Source: an uncultured Flavobacterium sp.
GTDB lineage: Bacteria > Bacteroidota > Bacteroidia > Flavobacteriales > Flavobacteriaceae
Direction of reading: 5' to 3'
NCBI RefSeq assembly: GCF_946482535.1
Contig: NZ_CAMLRU010000174.1
Coordinates: 1-5,326, forward strand
Length of the DNA: 5,326 nt
The notes below the pieces were generated by a model that was not told the origin of the DNA, did not search any database, and saw nothing but the letters and a program-made list of their open reading frames with translations. This document shows positions 1-5,326 of the stretch, in pieces. How positions within the stretch are numbered: position 1 is the first letter of the stretch; each line of letters begins with the position of its first letter. Both the position numbers and the translations under genes were made by a program.

Positions 1-34
1 CATTCATGATTTAAAGCACGGCGGCAGTCGCATT
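1..34. other. Foreign-looking junction sequence ending the ABC exporter gene
   Basis: Read on the minus strand, the exporter coding sequence is normal up to residues IVLKN and then enters sequence that does not resemble the family. Bases 16-31 hold 13 G or C out of 16, in a region that is otherwise strongly AT-rich. A TAA stop follows at 13-11. The true break lies around 33-36, because a few bases may be shared by both sides. It could be the end of an insertion sequence, a rearrangement junction or an assembly artefact. Too little is visible to choose between these, and no transposase or recognisable terminal repeat is present. Confidence 0.45.
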
Positions 35-1162
35 ATTTTTCAGAACGATTTTATCTTCAAAAGTTGTTTTGGTCAAAGCATTCGGACTATCAGTTATGAC
101 ATTTTCTTGTTCCATTAAAGTGAAAACCCTGTCGGCAGCTGCCAATCCGGTTTTAACTTGATATGAAGCTTTGGAAATGGCTTTGGCAGGCGTTAAAATG
201 GTGTAAGCCAGAGCAATATACGCGATAAAAGTGGCAGAGGATAAAGACTTTTCTTCAACAACCAATTGGGCGCCAAACCAAAGTAAGGTAGCAATGGTTA
301 TAATGCCCAAAAACTCACTCAACGGAGAAGCCAAATTATTTTTGTTGCCGATGCTATTTGACAAACGCAATAAGCGATTGATAGAATCGTTGAATTTGGT
401 GATAAAAGCGTTTTCTGCATTGTAGCCTTTAACGACTTTAAGACCGCCAAGTGTTTCGTCTAAAATGGAGATAAAAATTCCGTTTTCTTGCTGGGCTCTA
501 ACCGATTTGGCTTTGAGGTTCTTACCCACACGCGAGATGATAATTCCCGAAATCGGAATAAACGCAAAAACAAAAAGGGTTAGTTTCGGACTGATGATAA
601 ACATTGTTCCGATAGAAAATAAAATCGTCAAAGGTTCTCTGACTACCAATTCTAAAATCTGGAAAAACGAGTTTTGTACTTCGTTGATATCACCCAACAT
701 ACGTGCCATGACATCGCCTTTTCTTCTTTCGGAATAATAGGAAACCGGAAGATTAATAATCTTGAGGTATAACTTTTCCCGAATATCTCTCAATACACCA
801 GTTCGCAATCGGGTAACGTGATACGAGGCAAAATAATTGCTGATATTTTTGAGAAATGCGGTTGTTATAATGATAGAAATAACAAACAATAGGGCTACTT
901 TGAAACCATTGGCTTCAGTGAGCACAGTTATTTTGTAATTTAAAAATTCTTCGGCATAGCTCTTAATATTCCCAATTCCTTGGTATGTGGGTTCGGTGTA
1001 GACTTTTTTATTGAGTCCGAAAAGAACATTCAATGTTGGAATCATTGACACCATCAACAAGGTTGAAAATAAAGCATAAAAAACATTGAAGAAAACATTA
1101 AAATAAATGTGCTTCTTATATTTAAAAGCAAAAGGAATTAACTTTTTTAAATTTACATCCAT
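11..1162 (-). CDS. ABC exporter, MsbA-like, truncated after the membrane domain
   Basis: This is the N-terminal half of a fused ABC exporter (ABC_membrane type I fold) in the inner membrane. The family couples ATP hydrolysis to export of lipids, glycolipids, drugs or peptides; the substrate here is unknown. Hydrophobic segments lie near residues 20-49, 86-105, 175-190, 194-210 and 283-325. The stretch SYYSERRKGDVMARMLGDIN (141-160) is the typical coupling region of the family (YYSxRRxGDxxxRxxxD), and GLAAADRVFTLME (339-351) is the usual end of the membrane domain. Family members run to about 600 residues, with a Walker A, signature and Walker B ATPase domain following; all of that is missing. 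After residue 376 the last seven residues (NATAAVL) look unrelated and a TAA follows, so the gene is probably non-functional alone. Its start overlaps the mutase stop by one base (TAATG), which points to translational coupling at the end of the operon. Confidence 0.85.
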   Translation of the reverse strand: MDVNLKKLIPFAFKYKKHIYFNVFFNVFYALFSTLLMVSMIPTLNVLFGLNKKVYTEPTYQGIGNIKSYAEEFLNYKITVLTEANGFKVALLFVISIIITTAFLKNISNYFASYHVTRLRTGVLRDIREKLYLKIINLPVSYYSERRKGDVMARMLGDINEVQNSFFQILELVVREPLTILFSIGTMFIISPKLTLFVFAFIPISGIIISRVGKNLKAKSVRAQQENGIFISILDETLGGLKVVKGYNAENAFITKFNDSINRLLRLSNSIGNKNNLASPLSEFLGIITIATLLWFGAQLVVEEKSLSSATFIAYIALAYTILTPAKAISKASYQVKTGLAAADRVFTLMEQENVITDSPNALTKTTFEDKIVLKNNATAAVL

Positions 1163-2889
1163 TAGTTCAACTGCATTTCAGAAATGATAGTGGTGATTTT
1201 TTGGTTCAGATATGCTTCAGCAGCCGGAATTTCTTCTACATTTTCGATAGCGGTATTCACACTGAAATAGAATTTGATTTTCGGTTCTGTTCCGCTCGGA
1301 CGGGCACAAATTTTCGAACCGTCTTCTAAATAATAAATCAACACATCCGATTTAGGAATAGATAAACTTTCCGTTTCGCCGGTCAATAAATTTTTAGCGG
1401 TTGAATTTTGATAATCTTCCACCATAATTACCCTTTGGCCATTGATTTCAGCTACCGGTTTGTCGCGTAAATCAATCATCATTTGTTTGATTTCATTGGC
1501 GCCTTCGATGCCTTTTTTGGTTAGGGAGATTAAGTGTTCTTTGAAGAAACCAAAATCCACATACAATTGTTGCAAATATTGGTAAACCGAACTGTTATTT
1601 TCTTTGGCCTGTGCGGCAATTTCACACATTAATAAAATGGCACCAACGGCATCTTTATCGCGAACGGCATCGCCCACCATAAAACCAAAACTTTCCTCGC
1701 CGCCACCTATGAATTTAAGCTCCGGAAAATCTTTGATGAATTTGGCAATCCATTTGAAACCGGTTAAGCCCACCTTACATTCCACACCATATGCCGAAGC
1801 CAATTCGAGCATCATTGGTGTTGACACTATTGTTGAACCTATGAATTGTTTACCATCAAGTTTACCGGCTTTTTTCCATTGTTCCAATAAATAAGCGGTC
1901 ATCACTACCATGGTTTGATTACCGTTAAGGAGTATCATTTTGTTACTGTTGTCTCTAACGGCAACGCCTAAACGGTCGCTGTCGGGATCGGTGCCAAAAA
2001 CGATGTCGGCATTTAGTTTGTCTGCTAAAGCCAAAGCCATCGTCAATGCTTCGGGTTCTTCGGGATTCGGAGACACTACGGTTGGAAAATCACCATTAGG
2101 TTCGGCTTGTTCCGGAACGATGTTCACATCGGTATAACCGGCTTTGGCCAAGACATTTGGTACCGATTTTATGGAAGTTCCATGCAACGAAGTATAAACA
2201 ATTTTTAAATTTTGTTTAGCCGAAGCTGAAGTGTTAAAACTAGCATTGGCCACCGTAGAATTTACGAAAGCTTCATCTACTTCTGTATCAATGTATTCAA
2301 TTAAACTATTGTTGGCTTCGAATTTGATTTCGCTGTATTTTAAGTTTTCAATGACCTGAATAATTTCTTCATCTTGTGGCGGAACCAATTGCCCACCATC
2401 TTGCCAGTACACTTTGTAGCCGTTGTATTCCGGCGGATTGTGAGAGGCGGTTAGAACAATTCCGGCATGACAGTTTAAATATTTTAAGGCAAAAGACAAT
2501 TCAGGTGTTGGTCTCATTTCCGAAAACAAATACACTTTAATCCCGTTAGCCGAGAAAACATCGGCTACGACTTTTCCTAAAGTATCGCTGTTGTGACGAC
2601 AATCGTAGGCAATTACGACTTTCAATGCTTCACCGGGAAATGATTTTTTCAGATAATCTGAAATGCCTTGGGTGTTTTTGCCTAAAGTGTATTTGTTGAT
2701 GCGATTGGTGCCAACGCCCATGATGCCGCGCATACCGCCGGTTCCGAATTCTAAGTTTTTATAGAAACTCTCTTCCAAATTTTTGGGAGAAGTTGTCATC
2801 ATTTCCTTGATTTGGTTCTGGGTATCAGCGTCGAAAGTTGGGGTCAACCATTCGTTTACTTTGTCTAAAATATGTTTTTCGATATGCAT
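1162..2889 (-). CDS. Phosphoglucomutase/phosphomannomutase (alpha-D-phosphohexomutase family)
   Basis: A cytoplasmic enzyme that interconverts hexose 1- and 6-phosphates through a phosphoserine intermediate, feeding nucleotide-sugar synthesis and glycogen or central metabolism. Numbered from the chosen start (575 residues), the family motifs appear in order: FGTGGMRG at 48-55; the catalytic loop TASHNP at 147-152 with the phosphoserine at 149; the metal-binding loop GTDPDSDR at 299-306; the sugar-binding GEES at 397-400; and the phosphate-binding RPSGTEPK at 530-537. The length fits the long PgcA/PGM2-like branch, not the 450-residue ManB/GlmM branch. An in-frame ATG 15 codons upstream at 2934 would add a leader encoded by the repeat at 2904-2932. 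I chose 2889 because MHIEKHILDKVNEWL resembles a normal family N-terminus and because an A-rich stretch precedes it. Glucose or mannose preference cannot be read from the sequence. It lies 63 nt downstream of the S23 gene and overlaps the exporter start by one base. Confidence 0.95.
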   Translation of the reverse strand: MHIEKHILDKVNEWLTPTFDADTQNQIKEMMTTSPKNLEESFYKNLEFGTGGMRGIMGVGTNRINKYTLGKNTQGISDYLKKSFPGEALKVVIAYDCRHNSDTLGKVVADVFSANGIKVYLFSEMRPTPELSFALKYLNCHAGIVLTASHNPPEYNGYKVYWQDGGQLVPPQDEEIIQVIENLKYSEIKFEANNSLIEYIDTEVDEAFVNSTVANASFNTSASAKQNLKIVYTSLHGTSIKSVPNVLAKAGYTDVNIVPEQAEPNGDFPTVVSPNPEEPEALTMALALADKLNADIVFGTDPDSDRLGVAVRDNSNKMILLNGNQTMVVMTAYLLEQWKKAGKLDGKQFIGSTIVSTPMMLELASAYGVECKVGLTGFKWIAKFIKDFPELKFIGGGEESFGFMVGDAVRDKDAVGAILLMCEIAAQAKENNSSVYQYLQQLYVDFGFFKEHLISLTKKGIEGANEIKQMMIDLRDKPVAEINGQRVIMVEDYQNSTAKNLLTGETESLSIPKSDVLIYYLEDGSKICARPSGTEPKIKFYFSVNTAIENVEEIPAAEAYLNQKITTIISEMQLN

Positions 2890-2903
2890 GTTTTTAATTT
2901 TTT

Positions 2904-2932
2904 GTGACCTTGTAACAGAGTAACATAGTGAC
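2904..2932 (+). repeat. Left arm of inverted 8-bp-unit array flanking the S23 gene
   Basis: On the plus strand this stretch consists of four units with cores GTGAC, GTAAC, GTAAC and GTGAC, each starting 8 bases after the previous one. It matches the reverse complement of 3349-3377 at 21 of 29 positions, with every core aligned. On the minus strand, which is the mRNA strand, it contains no stop codon in the frame of the mutase, so it creates a false N-terminal extension for that gene. It occupies the S23-mutase gap. Confidence 0.8.
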
Positions 2933-2943
2933 AAGTTTTCTAT

Positions 2944-2960
2944 ACAAATACATTATTTGT
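2944..2960. other. Perfect 7-bp hairpin over the S23 stop codon
   Basis: ACAAATA at 2944-2950 and TATTTGT at 2954-2960 are exact inverted repeats around a 3-base loop, and the S23 stop codon (2955-2953 on the minus strand) lies within the hairpin. The stem has one G-C pair and is weak. A T run at 2961-2966 follows only in the plus direction, where no gene ends, so it is not a credible terminator for the minus-strand operon. It may be chance in AT-rich sequence or a minor RNA-stability element. Confidence 0.3.
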
Positions 2961-3303
2961 TTTTTATTGAATCAATCAATTTCAATAACATTCTTCTTAT
3001 ATAAATATTTTTATCTGATAGTAATGTTGTGTCTTTTAAAAATCCTAATCTTTCGCTAATCTCTGTTTGTGCTTCTATTTCTGATAACGAACCTAATGCA
3101 ATATATAAAAACTGAACAAATTCTTTTTGACTTTGTCTTGCGGCCCCTTCAGCTATGTTTGAAACTACCGAAACAGATGCTCTTCTTAACTGACTGACTA
3201 AACCAAATTTTTCATTTTCAGGGAAATCAGCAGTTAACTTATATATTAATTCTACATAATTTAGTGCTTCTTGATAAACAGTCAGGTCTTTATGGCTTTT
3301 CAT
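2953..3303 (-). CDS. Four-helix-bundle protein, S23/IVP family (23S rRNA intervening-sequence protein type)
   Basis: A 116-residue, mostly helical protein that matches the S23 family along its whole length. It shows DLTVYQEALNYVELIYKLTADFP (6-28), the hallmark FGLVSQLRRASVSVVSNIAEG (33-53), then a positively charged turn with R56, and EFVQFLYIALGSLSEIEAQ (61-79). Four amphipathic helices can be placed at about 6-24, 33-54, 58-86 and 93-114. Relatives were first found inside intervening sequences of 23S rRNA genes, occur widely as stand-alone genes in Bacteroidota, and share the fold of the Avd accessory protein of diversity-generating retroelements. The fold and basic surface suggest nucleic-acid binding, but no enzymatic motif is visible and the cellular role is unknown. 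No reverse transcriptase or template repeat is in the window, so a retroelement role is not supported. It is flanked by 65 nt upstream and 63 nt downstream, both filled largely with inverted repeat arrays. It has no clear promoter of its own and is probably cotranscribed. Confidence 0.93.
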   Translation of the reverse strand: MKSHKDLTVYQEALNYVELIYKLTADFPENEKFGLVSQLRRASVSVVSNIAEGAARQSQKEFVQFLYIALGSLSEIEAQTEISERLGFLKDTTLLSDKNIYIRRMLLKLIDSIKNK

Positions 3304-3331
3304 TACTAAAATATTTCAATCTTCAAAACTT

Positions 3332-3377
3332 TTTCACCTCGTTACTATTTCACCTCGTTACTTCGTTACTAAGTCAC
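3332..3377 (-). repeat. Right arm: array of 8-bp units nnGTRACn
   Basis: Read on the minus strand, six successive units with cores GTGAC, GTAAC, GTAAC, GTGAA, GTAAC and GTGAA begin every 8 bases. On the plus strand the 15-mer TTTCACCTCGTTACT occurs twice, at 3332-3346 and 3348-3362, a 16-base period equal to two units, so the inner part looks like a recent duplication. Because 8 is not a multiple of 3, the recurring TAG and TAA fall in changing frames on the sense strand. The outer end overlaps the glycosyltransferase and supplies its TAG stop (3371-3369). The outermost 29 bases (3349-3377) form the inverted match to 2904-2932. Confidence 0.85.
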
Positions 3378-4322
3378 TGCAGAAATTTTATAACGCTCTT
3401 CATTGTTTTTGGTTCGAAGGATAATTTCTCCCAAAAATCCGGCTAGGAACAATTGGGAACCAATAATCATAGAAGTTAAAGCAATATAGAAAAGGGGATT
3501 TTGAGCTACCAAAATGGTAGGCTCATGGAATACAAACAGTTTCATTAGTTTGATTCCTATGATTAAAAAAGTCGAAATAAATCCAATGATAAACATGACT
3601 ACACCGAGTGCGCCAAACAAGTGCATTGGGCGTTTACCGTATTTGGATAAGAACCAAATGGTAATCAAATCAAGAAAACCATTGATAAATCGGCTCATGC
3701 CAAATTTGGATTCTCCGTATTTTCGGGCTTGATGGATAACTACTTTTTCGCCTATGTTGGAGAAACCGGCATTTTTAGCCAAAACCGGAATATAACGGTG
3801 CATTTCTCCCGAAACTTCGATGTTTTTGATGACCACACTTTTGTAAGCTTTCAATCCGCAATTAAAGTCGTTCAAATAAACGCCCGAGGTTTTTCGTGCC
3901 GCCCAATTGAATAATTTGGAAGGTAGGTTTTTGGTTACGGCATTGTCGTAACGCTTCTTTTTCCAGCCCGAAACCAAGTCGAAATTTTGGTTCATGACCA
4001 TATTGTACAAATCCGGAATTTCATCCGGACTGTCTTGTAAATCGGCATCCATAGTAATTACGACATCGCCTTGCGCTTTCGCAAAACCGGCATGTAAGGC
4101 TTGCGATTTCCCGAAGTTTCTCAGGAAACGAATGCCCTTTACATTAGGATTTTCTTTGGATAAACTTTCAATTAATGCCCAAGAATTATCGGTACTTCCA
4201 TCATCAATGAAAATAACTTCATAGGAATAATTGTGGGATGTCATGACTTTGACAATCCATTGGTGTAATTCGGGTAAAGATTCCTGCTCGTTTAAAAGCG
4301 GAATTATTATGGATAGATTCAT
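3369..4322 (-). CDS. Polyprenyl-phosphate glycosyltransferase, GT2 family (DPM1/GtrB/ArnC-like)
   Basis: An inner-membrane enzyme expected to transfer a sugar from a nucleotide donor to a polyprenyl phosphate, giving a lipid-linked sugar for envelope glycans. The catalytic GT-A domain comes first: IIIPLLNEQESL (5-16), the nucleotide-binding IDDGSTDNS (39-47), the metal-binding DADLQD (92-97), NDFNCGLKAY (151-160) and RKYGESKF (200-207). It is followed by two strongly hydrophobic regions at about 234-260 and 276-302 that anchor it in the membrane, as in GtrB-type enzymes. At 317 residues the length is normal. The sugar and exact acceptor are not readable. The last residues, AVT, and the stop are encoded in or next to the repeat array, so the native C-terminus may have been replaced; the change is too small to expect loss of activity. 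Four bases separate it from the DUF4199 gene upstream, which indicates cotranscription. Confidence 0.94.
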   Translation of the reverse strand: MNLSIIIPLLNEQESLPELHQWIVKVMTSHNYSYEVIFIDDGSTDNSWALIESLSKENPNVKGIRFLRNFGKSQALHAGFAKAQGDVVITMDADLQDSPDEIPDLYNMVMNQNFDLVSGWKKKRYDNAVTKNLPSKLFNWAARKTSGVYLNDFNCGLKAYKSVVIKNIEVSGEMHRYIPVLAKNAGFSNIGEKVVIHQARKYGESKFGMSRFINGFLDLITIWFLSKYGKRPMHLFGALGVVMFIIGFISTFLIIGIKLMKLFVFHEPTILVAQNPLFYIALTSMIIGSQLFLAGFLGEIILRTKNNEERYKISAVT

Positions 4323-4326
4323 TTAA

Positions 4327-4866
4327 TTAATAACTGTTATGTCTGTCTTTTTTAACTATAGCGCCTATAATCAATGAATAGATAAGTCCAATAAAAGCAT
4401 ACATTACTATGGTAAAAGGTAAAACGATGTAAGGTTTCATCATGGTTTCTGTCATTGATAAAGCCATTTCAGTTTGCTCTTTTGGTTGGCCTTCACTTTG
4501 CTTAATGATTTCTTCTTTTACCTTATTTAAGATTTCTTCTGAAAATTCAGGGAAAATCATATTAAAAACAATATAAAAAACAGTGTAAATTAAGGCTGCG
4601 ATTATACAAATTGTTACTCCTACTTTTAAAGATTCTCCCAACGAAATAAAGCCTGAATTGAAATTGTTCTTATAATTGTTGCACCCCATGGTTATAAGGG
4701 TAATTGGAAGGATGAAATAATTCAATACATTAATAGTTATACCGTAAGCCTGATTGGAAGGTTGGATATTGAATGAAAAAGACACGACAAGCTCAATAAT
4801 CATAATCACACCGAAAATCACACCATATTGAATAGCCGTCTTTGAAGGAGAGTTTACTTCTTTCAT
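4327..4866 (-). CDS. DUF4199-family membrane protein
   Basis: A 179-residue inner-membrane protein of unknown function, first gene of the leftward operon. Four hydrophobic segments are visible at about residues 13-33, 44-61, 81-105 and 147-171. Between the third and fourth is a charged, Glu/Lys-rich loop (107-140) with helical character. The stretch NNYKNNFNSGFISLGESLKVG (63-83) is typical of DUF4199 proteins, which are common in Bacteroidota. The start is set by an ATG 24 nt downstream of a good -7 box, and no better upstream start exists. Its closeness to the glycosyltransferase (4 nt) suggests a shared envelope role, but no motif gives an activity. Confidence 0.85.
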   Translation of the reverse strand: MKEVNSPSKTAIQYGVIFGVIMIIELVVSFSFNIQPSNQAYGITINVLNYFILPITLITMGCNNYKNNFNSGFISLGESLKVGVTICIIAALIYTVFYIVFNMIFPEFSEEILNKVKEEIIKQSEGQPKEQTEMALSMTETMMKPYIVLPFTIVMYAFIGLIYSLIIGAIVKKDRHNSY

Positions 4867-4889
4867 AAATTTAGGTTTAAATTAATTAA

Positions 4890-4897
4890 CAAATATA
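4890..4897 (-). promoter_or_regulatory. -7 box of the leftward operon promoter
   Basis: On the minus strand this reads TATATTTG, an exact match to the Bacteroidota TAnnTTTG -7 consensus, 23 nt before the DUF4199 ATG. No good TTG -33 element lies at the usual distance upstream, so the call rests on the -7 box and position alone. It would give a very short 5' leader and drive the whole operon. Confidence 0.5.
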
Positions 4898-4955
4898 GTA
4901 ATTCCGCGATTACTTAGCAGTAAGTTTAAAACAATTAAAAAAAGTTACAGTTGGC

Positions 4956-4985
4956 TTTGATTTTTGTAAAAAAGTTGTATTTTTG
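4956..4985 (+). promoter_or_regulatory. Promoter of rpmE2 (Bacteroidota -33/-7 type)
   Basis: TTTG at 4956-4959 and TATTTTTG at 4978-4985, separated by 18 nt, match the Bacteroidota primary sigma consensus (TTG/TTTG, then TAnnTTTG). Transcription would begin near 4991-4994, leaving a leader of about 95 nt ahead of the L31 start. The strong match fits a highly expressed ribosomal protein gene. Confidence 0.7.
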
Positions 4986-5018
4986 CACACTCAATTTAAA
5001 AAAGAAATTTTAAACGTT

Positions 5019-5065
5019 GTAGCCAGTTTACACCTTTCGACAGGAAAGCTTCAAAACGAAACTAC
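5019..5065 (+). promoter_or_regulatory. Possible structured 5' leader of rpmE2
   Basis: Within the untranslated leader, AGTTT (5025-5029) can pair with AAACT (5059-5063), extended by GT (5019-5020) with AC (5064-5065). Inside this lies a hairpin of CTTTC (5034-5038) with GAAAG (5044-5048) around the loop GACAG. Several bacterial groups control L31 through mRNA leaders bound by the protein, so an autoregulatory element is plausible. The pairing was worked out by eye from one sequence and has no covariation support. Confidence 0.35.
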
Positions 5066-5089
5066 TTCAAAACCATAAAAAGATTTATC

Positions 5090-5326
5090 ATGAAAAAAGG
5101 AATTCACCCGGAAAATTACAGATTAGTTGCTTTCAAAGACATGTCAAATGACGATGTATTTATCACTAAATCTACCGTAGAAACAAAAGAAACTATCACT
5201 CACGAAGGTGTTGAATACCCGGTGTACAAAATGGAGATCTCAAGAACTTCTCACCCTTTCTACACAGGTAAATCTAAACTTATCGATACAGCAGGACGTA
5301 TTGATAAATTCAAAAACAAATACGCG
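5090..5326 (+). CDS. rpmE2: 50S ribosomal protein L31 type B (3' end beyond window)
   Basis: A component of the large ribosomal subunit that helps form the bridge to the small subunit. The translated 79 codons begin [19 protein letters not shown] and contain [20 protein letters not shown] and then the [12 protein letters not shown] region, a full match to type B L31. There is no cysteine anywhere, so the zinc-binding CxxC sites of type A L31 are absent; this is the zinc-independent form. The family usually has about 80-85 residues, so only a few C-terminal residues and the stop are lost at the window edge. It is transcribed divergently from the envelope operon, from its own promoter and a leader of about 95 nt. 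The ATG at 5090 is the only start that gives the conserved N-terminus. Confidence 0.96.
   Translation, partial: MKKGIHPENYRLVAFKDMSNDDVFITKSTVETKETITHEGVEYPVYKMEISRTSHPFYTGKSKLIDTAGRIDKFKNKYA

Larger units (their letters stand above)
2904..3377 (-). mobile_element. Putative S23 cassette: inverted-repeat arms enclosing an IVP-family gene
   Basis: The segment comprises a left arm (2904-2932), the S23-family gene, and a right arm (3349-3377, with the array continuing inward to 3332). It interrupts an otherwise tightly packed operon. The arms are imperfect inverted repeats built of the same 8-bp unit. No transposase or integrase is encoded, and I could not find a convincing target-site duplication, so mobility would have to be supplied in trans. 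The same plan of inverted repeat plus S23 reading frame is known from intervening sequences inside 23S rRNA genes; calling this a relative of those is inference. A vertically inherited small gene with repetitive spacers is the main alternative. Confidence 0.4.

Noticed and set aside
2894..2953. A 19-codon minus-strand frame starting at the ATG that overlaps the S23 stop (TAATG) and ending just before the mutase start.
   Set aside because: It is made mostly of the repeat arm, has no recognisable product and probably arises by chance. It could relay ribosomes to the mutase, but nothing supports this.
2944..2966. Intrinsic terminator formed by the ACAAATA/TATTTGT hairpin and a T run.
   Set aside because: The stem is nearly all A-T and the T run is on the plus side, where no gene ends; the minus-strand operon continues through it.
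2953..3303. Avd-like accessory protein of a diversity-generating retroelement.
   Set aside because: The fold family is shared, but there is no reverse transcriptase, template/variable repeat pair or variable target gene in the window.
3304..3335. Possible -7 box AAGTTTTG on the minus strand as an independent promoter of the S23 gene.
   Set aside because: The first T of TAnnTTTG is missing and there is no TTG element at the right distance upstream.
3332..3377. CRISPR-like array.
   Set aside because: The units are only 8 bp, directly adjacent and degenerate, with no spacers and no cas genes.
2896..3389. Target-site duplication AATTTT on both sides of the S23 cassette.
   Set aside because: The six-base match lies at different distances from the two arms and is expected by chance in such AT-rich sequence.
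231..4224. Plus-strand open frames of 60-96 codons lying opposite the leftward genes.
   Set aside because: They overlap well-supported minus-strand genes, have no family-like motifs and no promoter, and are explained as reverse-strand shadows.

Overview
The window looks like a chromosomal segment from Bacteroidota, most likely Flavobacteriaceae (Flavobacterium-like). The evidence is low-GC DNA, A-rich stretches instead of clear Shine-Dalgarno sequences before the starts, promoter -7 boxes of the TAnnTTTG type, a DUF4199 membrane protein, and a cysteine-free type B ribosomal protein L31.

Layout: five genes run leftward (minus strand) as one apparent operon, read from right to left. They are a four-helix membrane protein of DUF4199 type (4327-4866), a DPM1/GtrB-like polyprenyl-phosphate glycosyltransferase (3369-4322), a small S23/IVP-family four-helix-bundle protein (2953-3303), a phosphoglucomutase/phosphomannomutase (1162-2889) and the membrane half of an MsbA-like ABC exporter (11-1162). 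A divergent promoter region (4867-5089) separates this operon from rpmE2, which runs rightward and is cut off by the window edge after 79 codons. No stretch longer than 300 bases lacks a gene.

How the genes fit together: the mutase makes or interconverts hexose phosphates, the glycosyltransferase probably loads a sugar onto a polyprenyl carrier at the membrane, and the exporter would move a lipid or glycolipid. A cell-envelope glycoconjugate role is a reasonable inference, but nothing in the sequence gives the substrate. Spacing is tight (4 nt between DUF4199 and the glycosyltransferase, a one-base TAATG overlap between mutase and exporter) except around the S23 gene, which has about 65 nt on each side.

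The most unusual item is that S23 gene. It sits between two inverted arrays of a degenerate 8-bp unit (nnGTRACn). The 29-bp arms match at 21 positions, and 25 of 29 can pair in the sense RNA once G-U pairs are allowed. All four transition differences are G-U in the sense RNA and would be A-C in the antisense RNA. An inverted repeat enclosing an S23 reading frame is also the architecture of the intervening sequences found in some 23S rRNA genes, so this may be a small mobile or RNA-structured cassette lodged in a protein operon. Its right arm supplies the stop codon and last residues of the glycosyltransferase. The second oddity is at the left edge, where the exporter gene loses its ATPase domain at an abrupt junction into a short GC-rich sequence.
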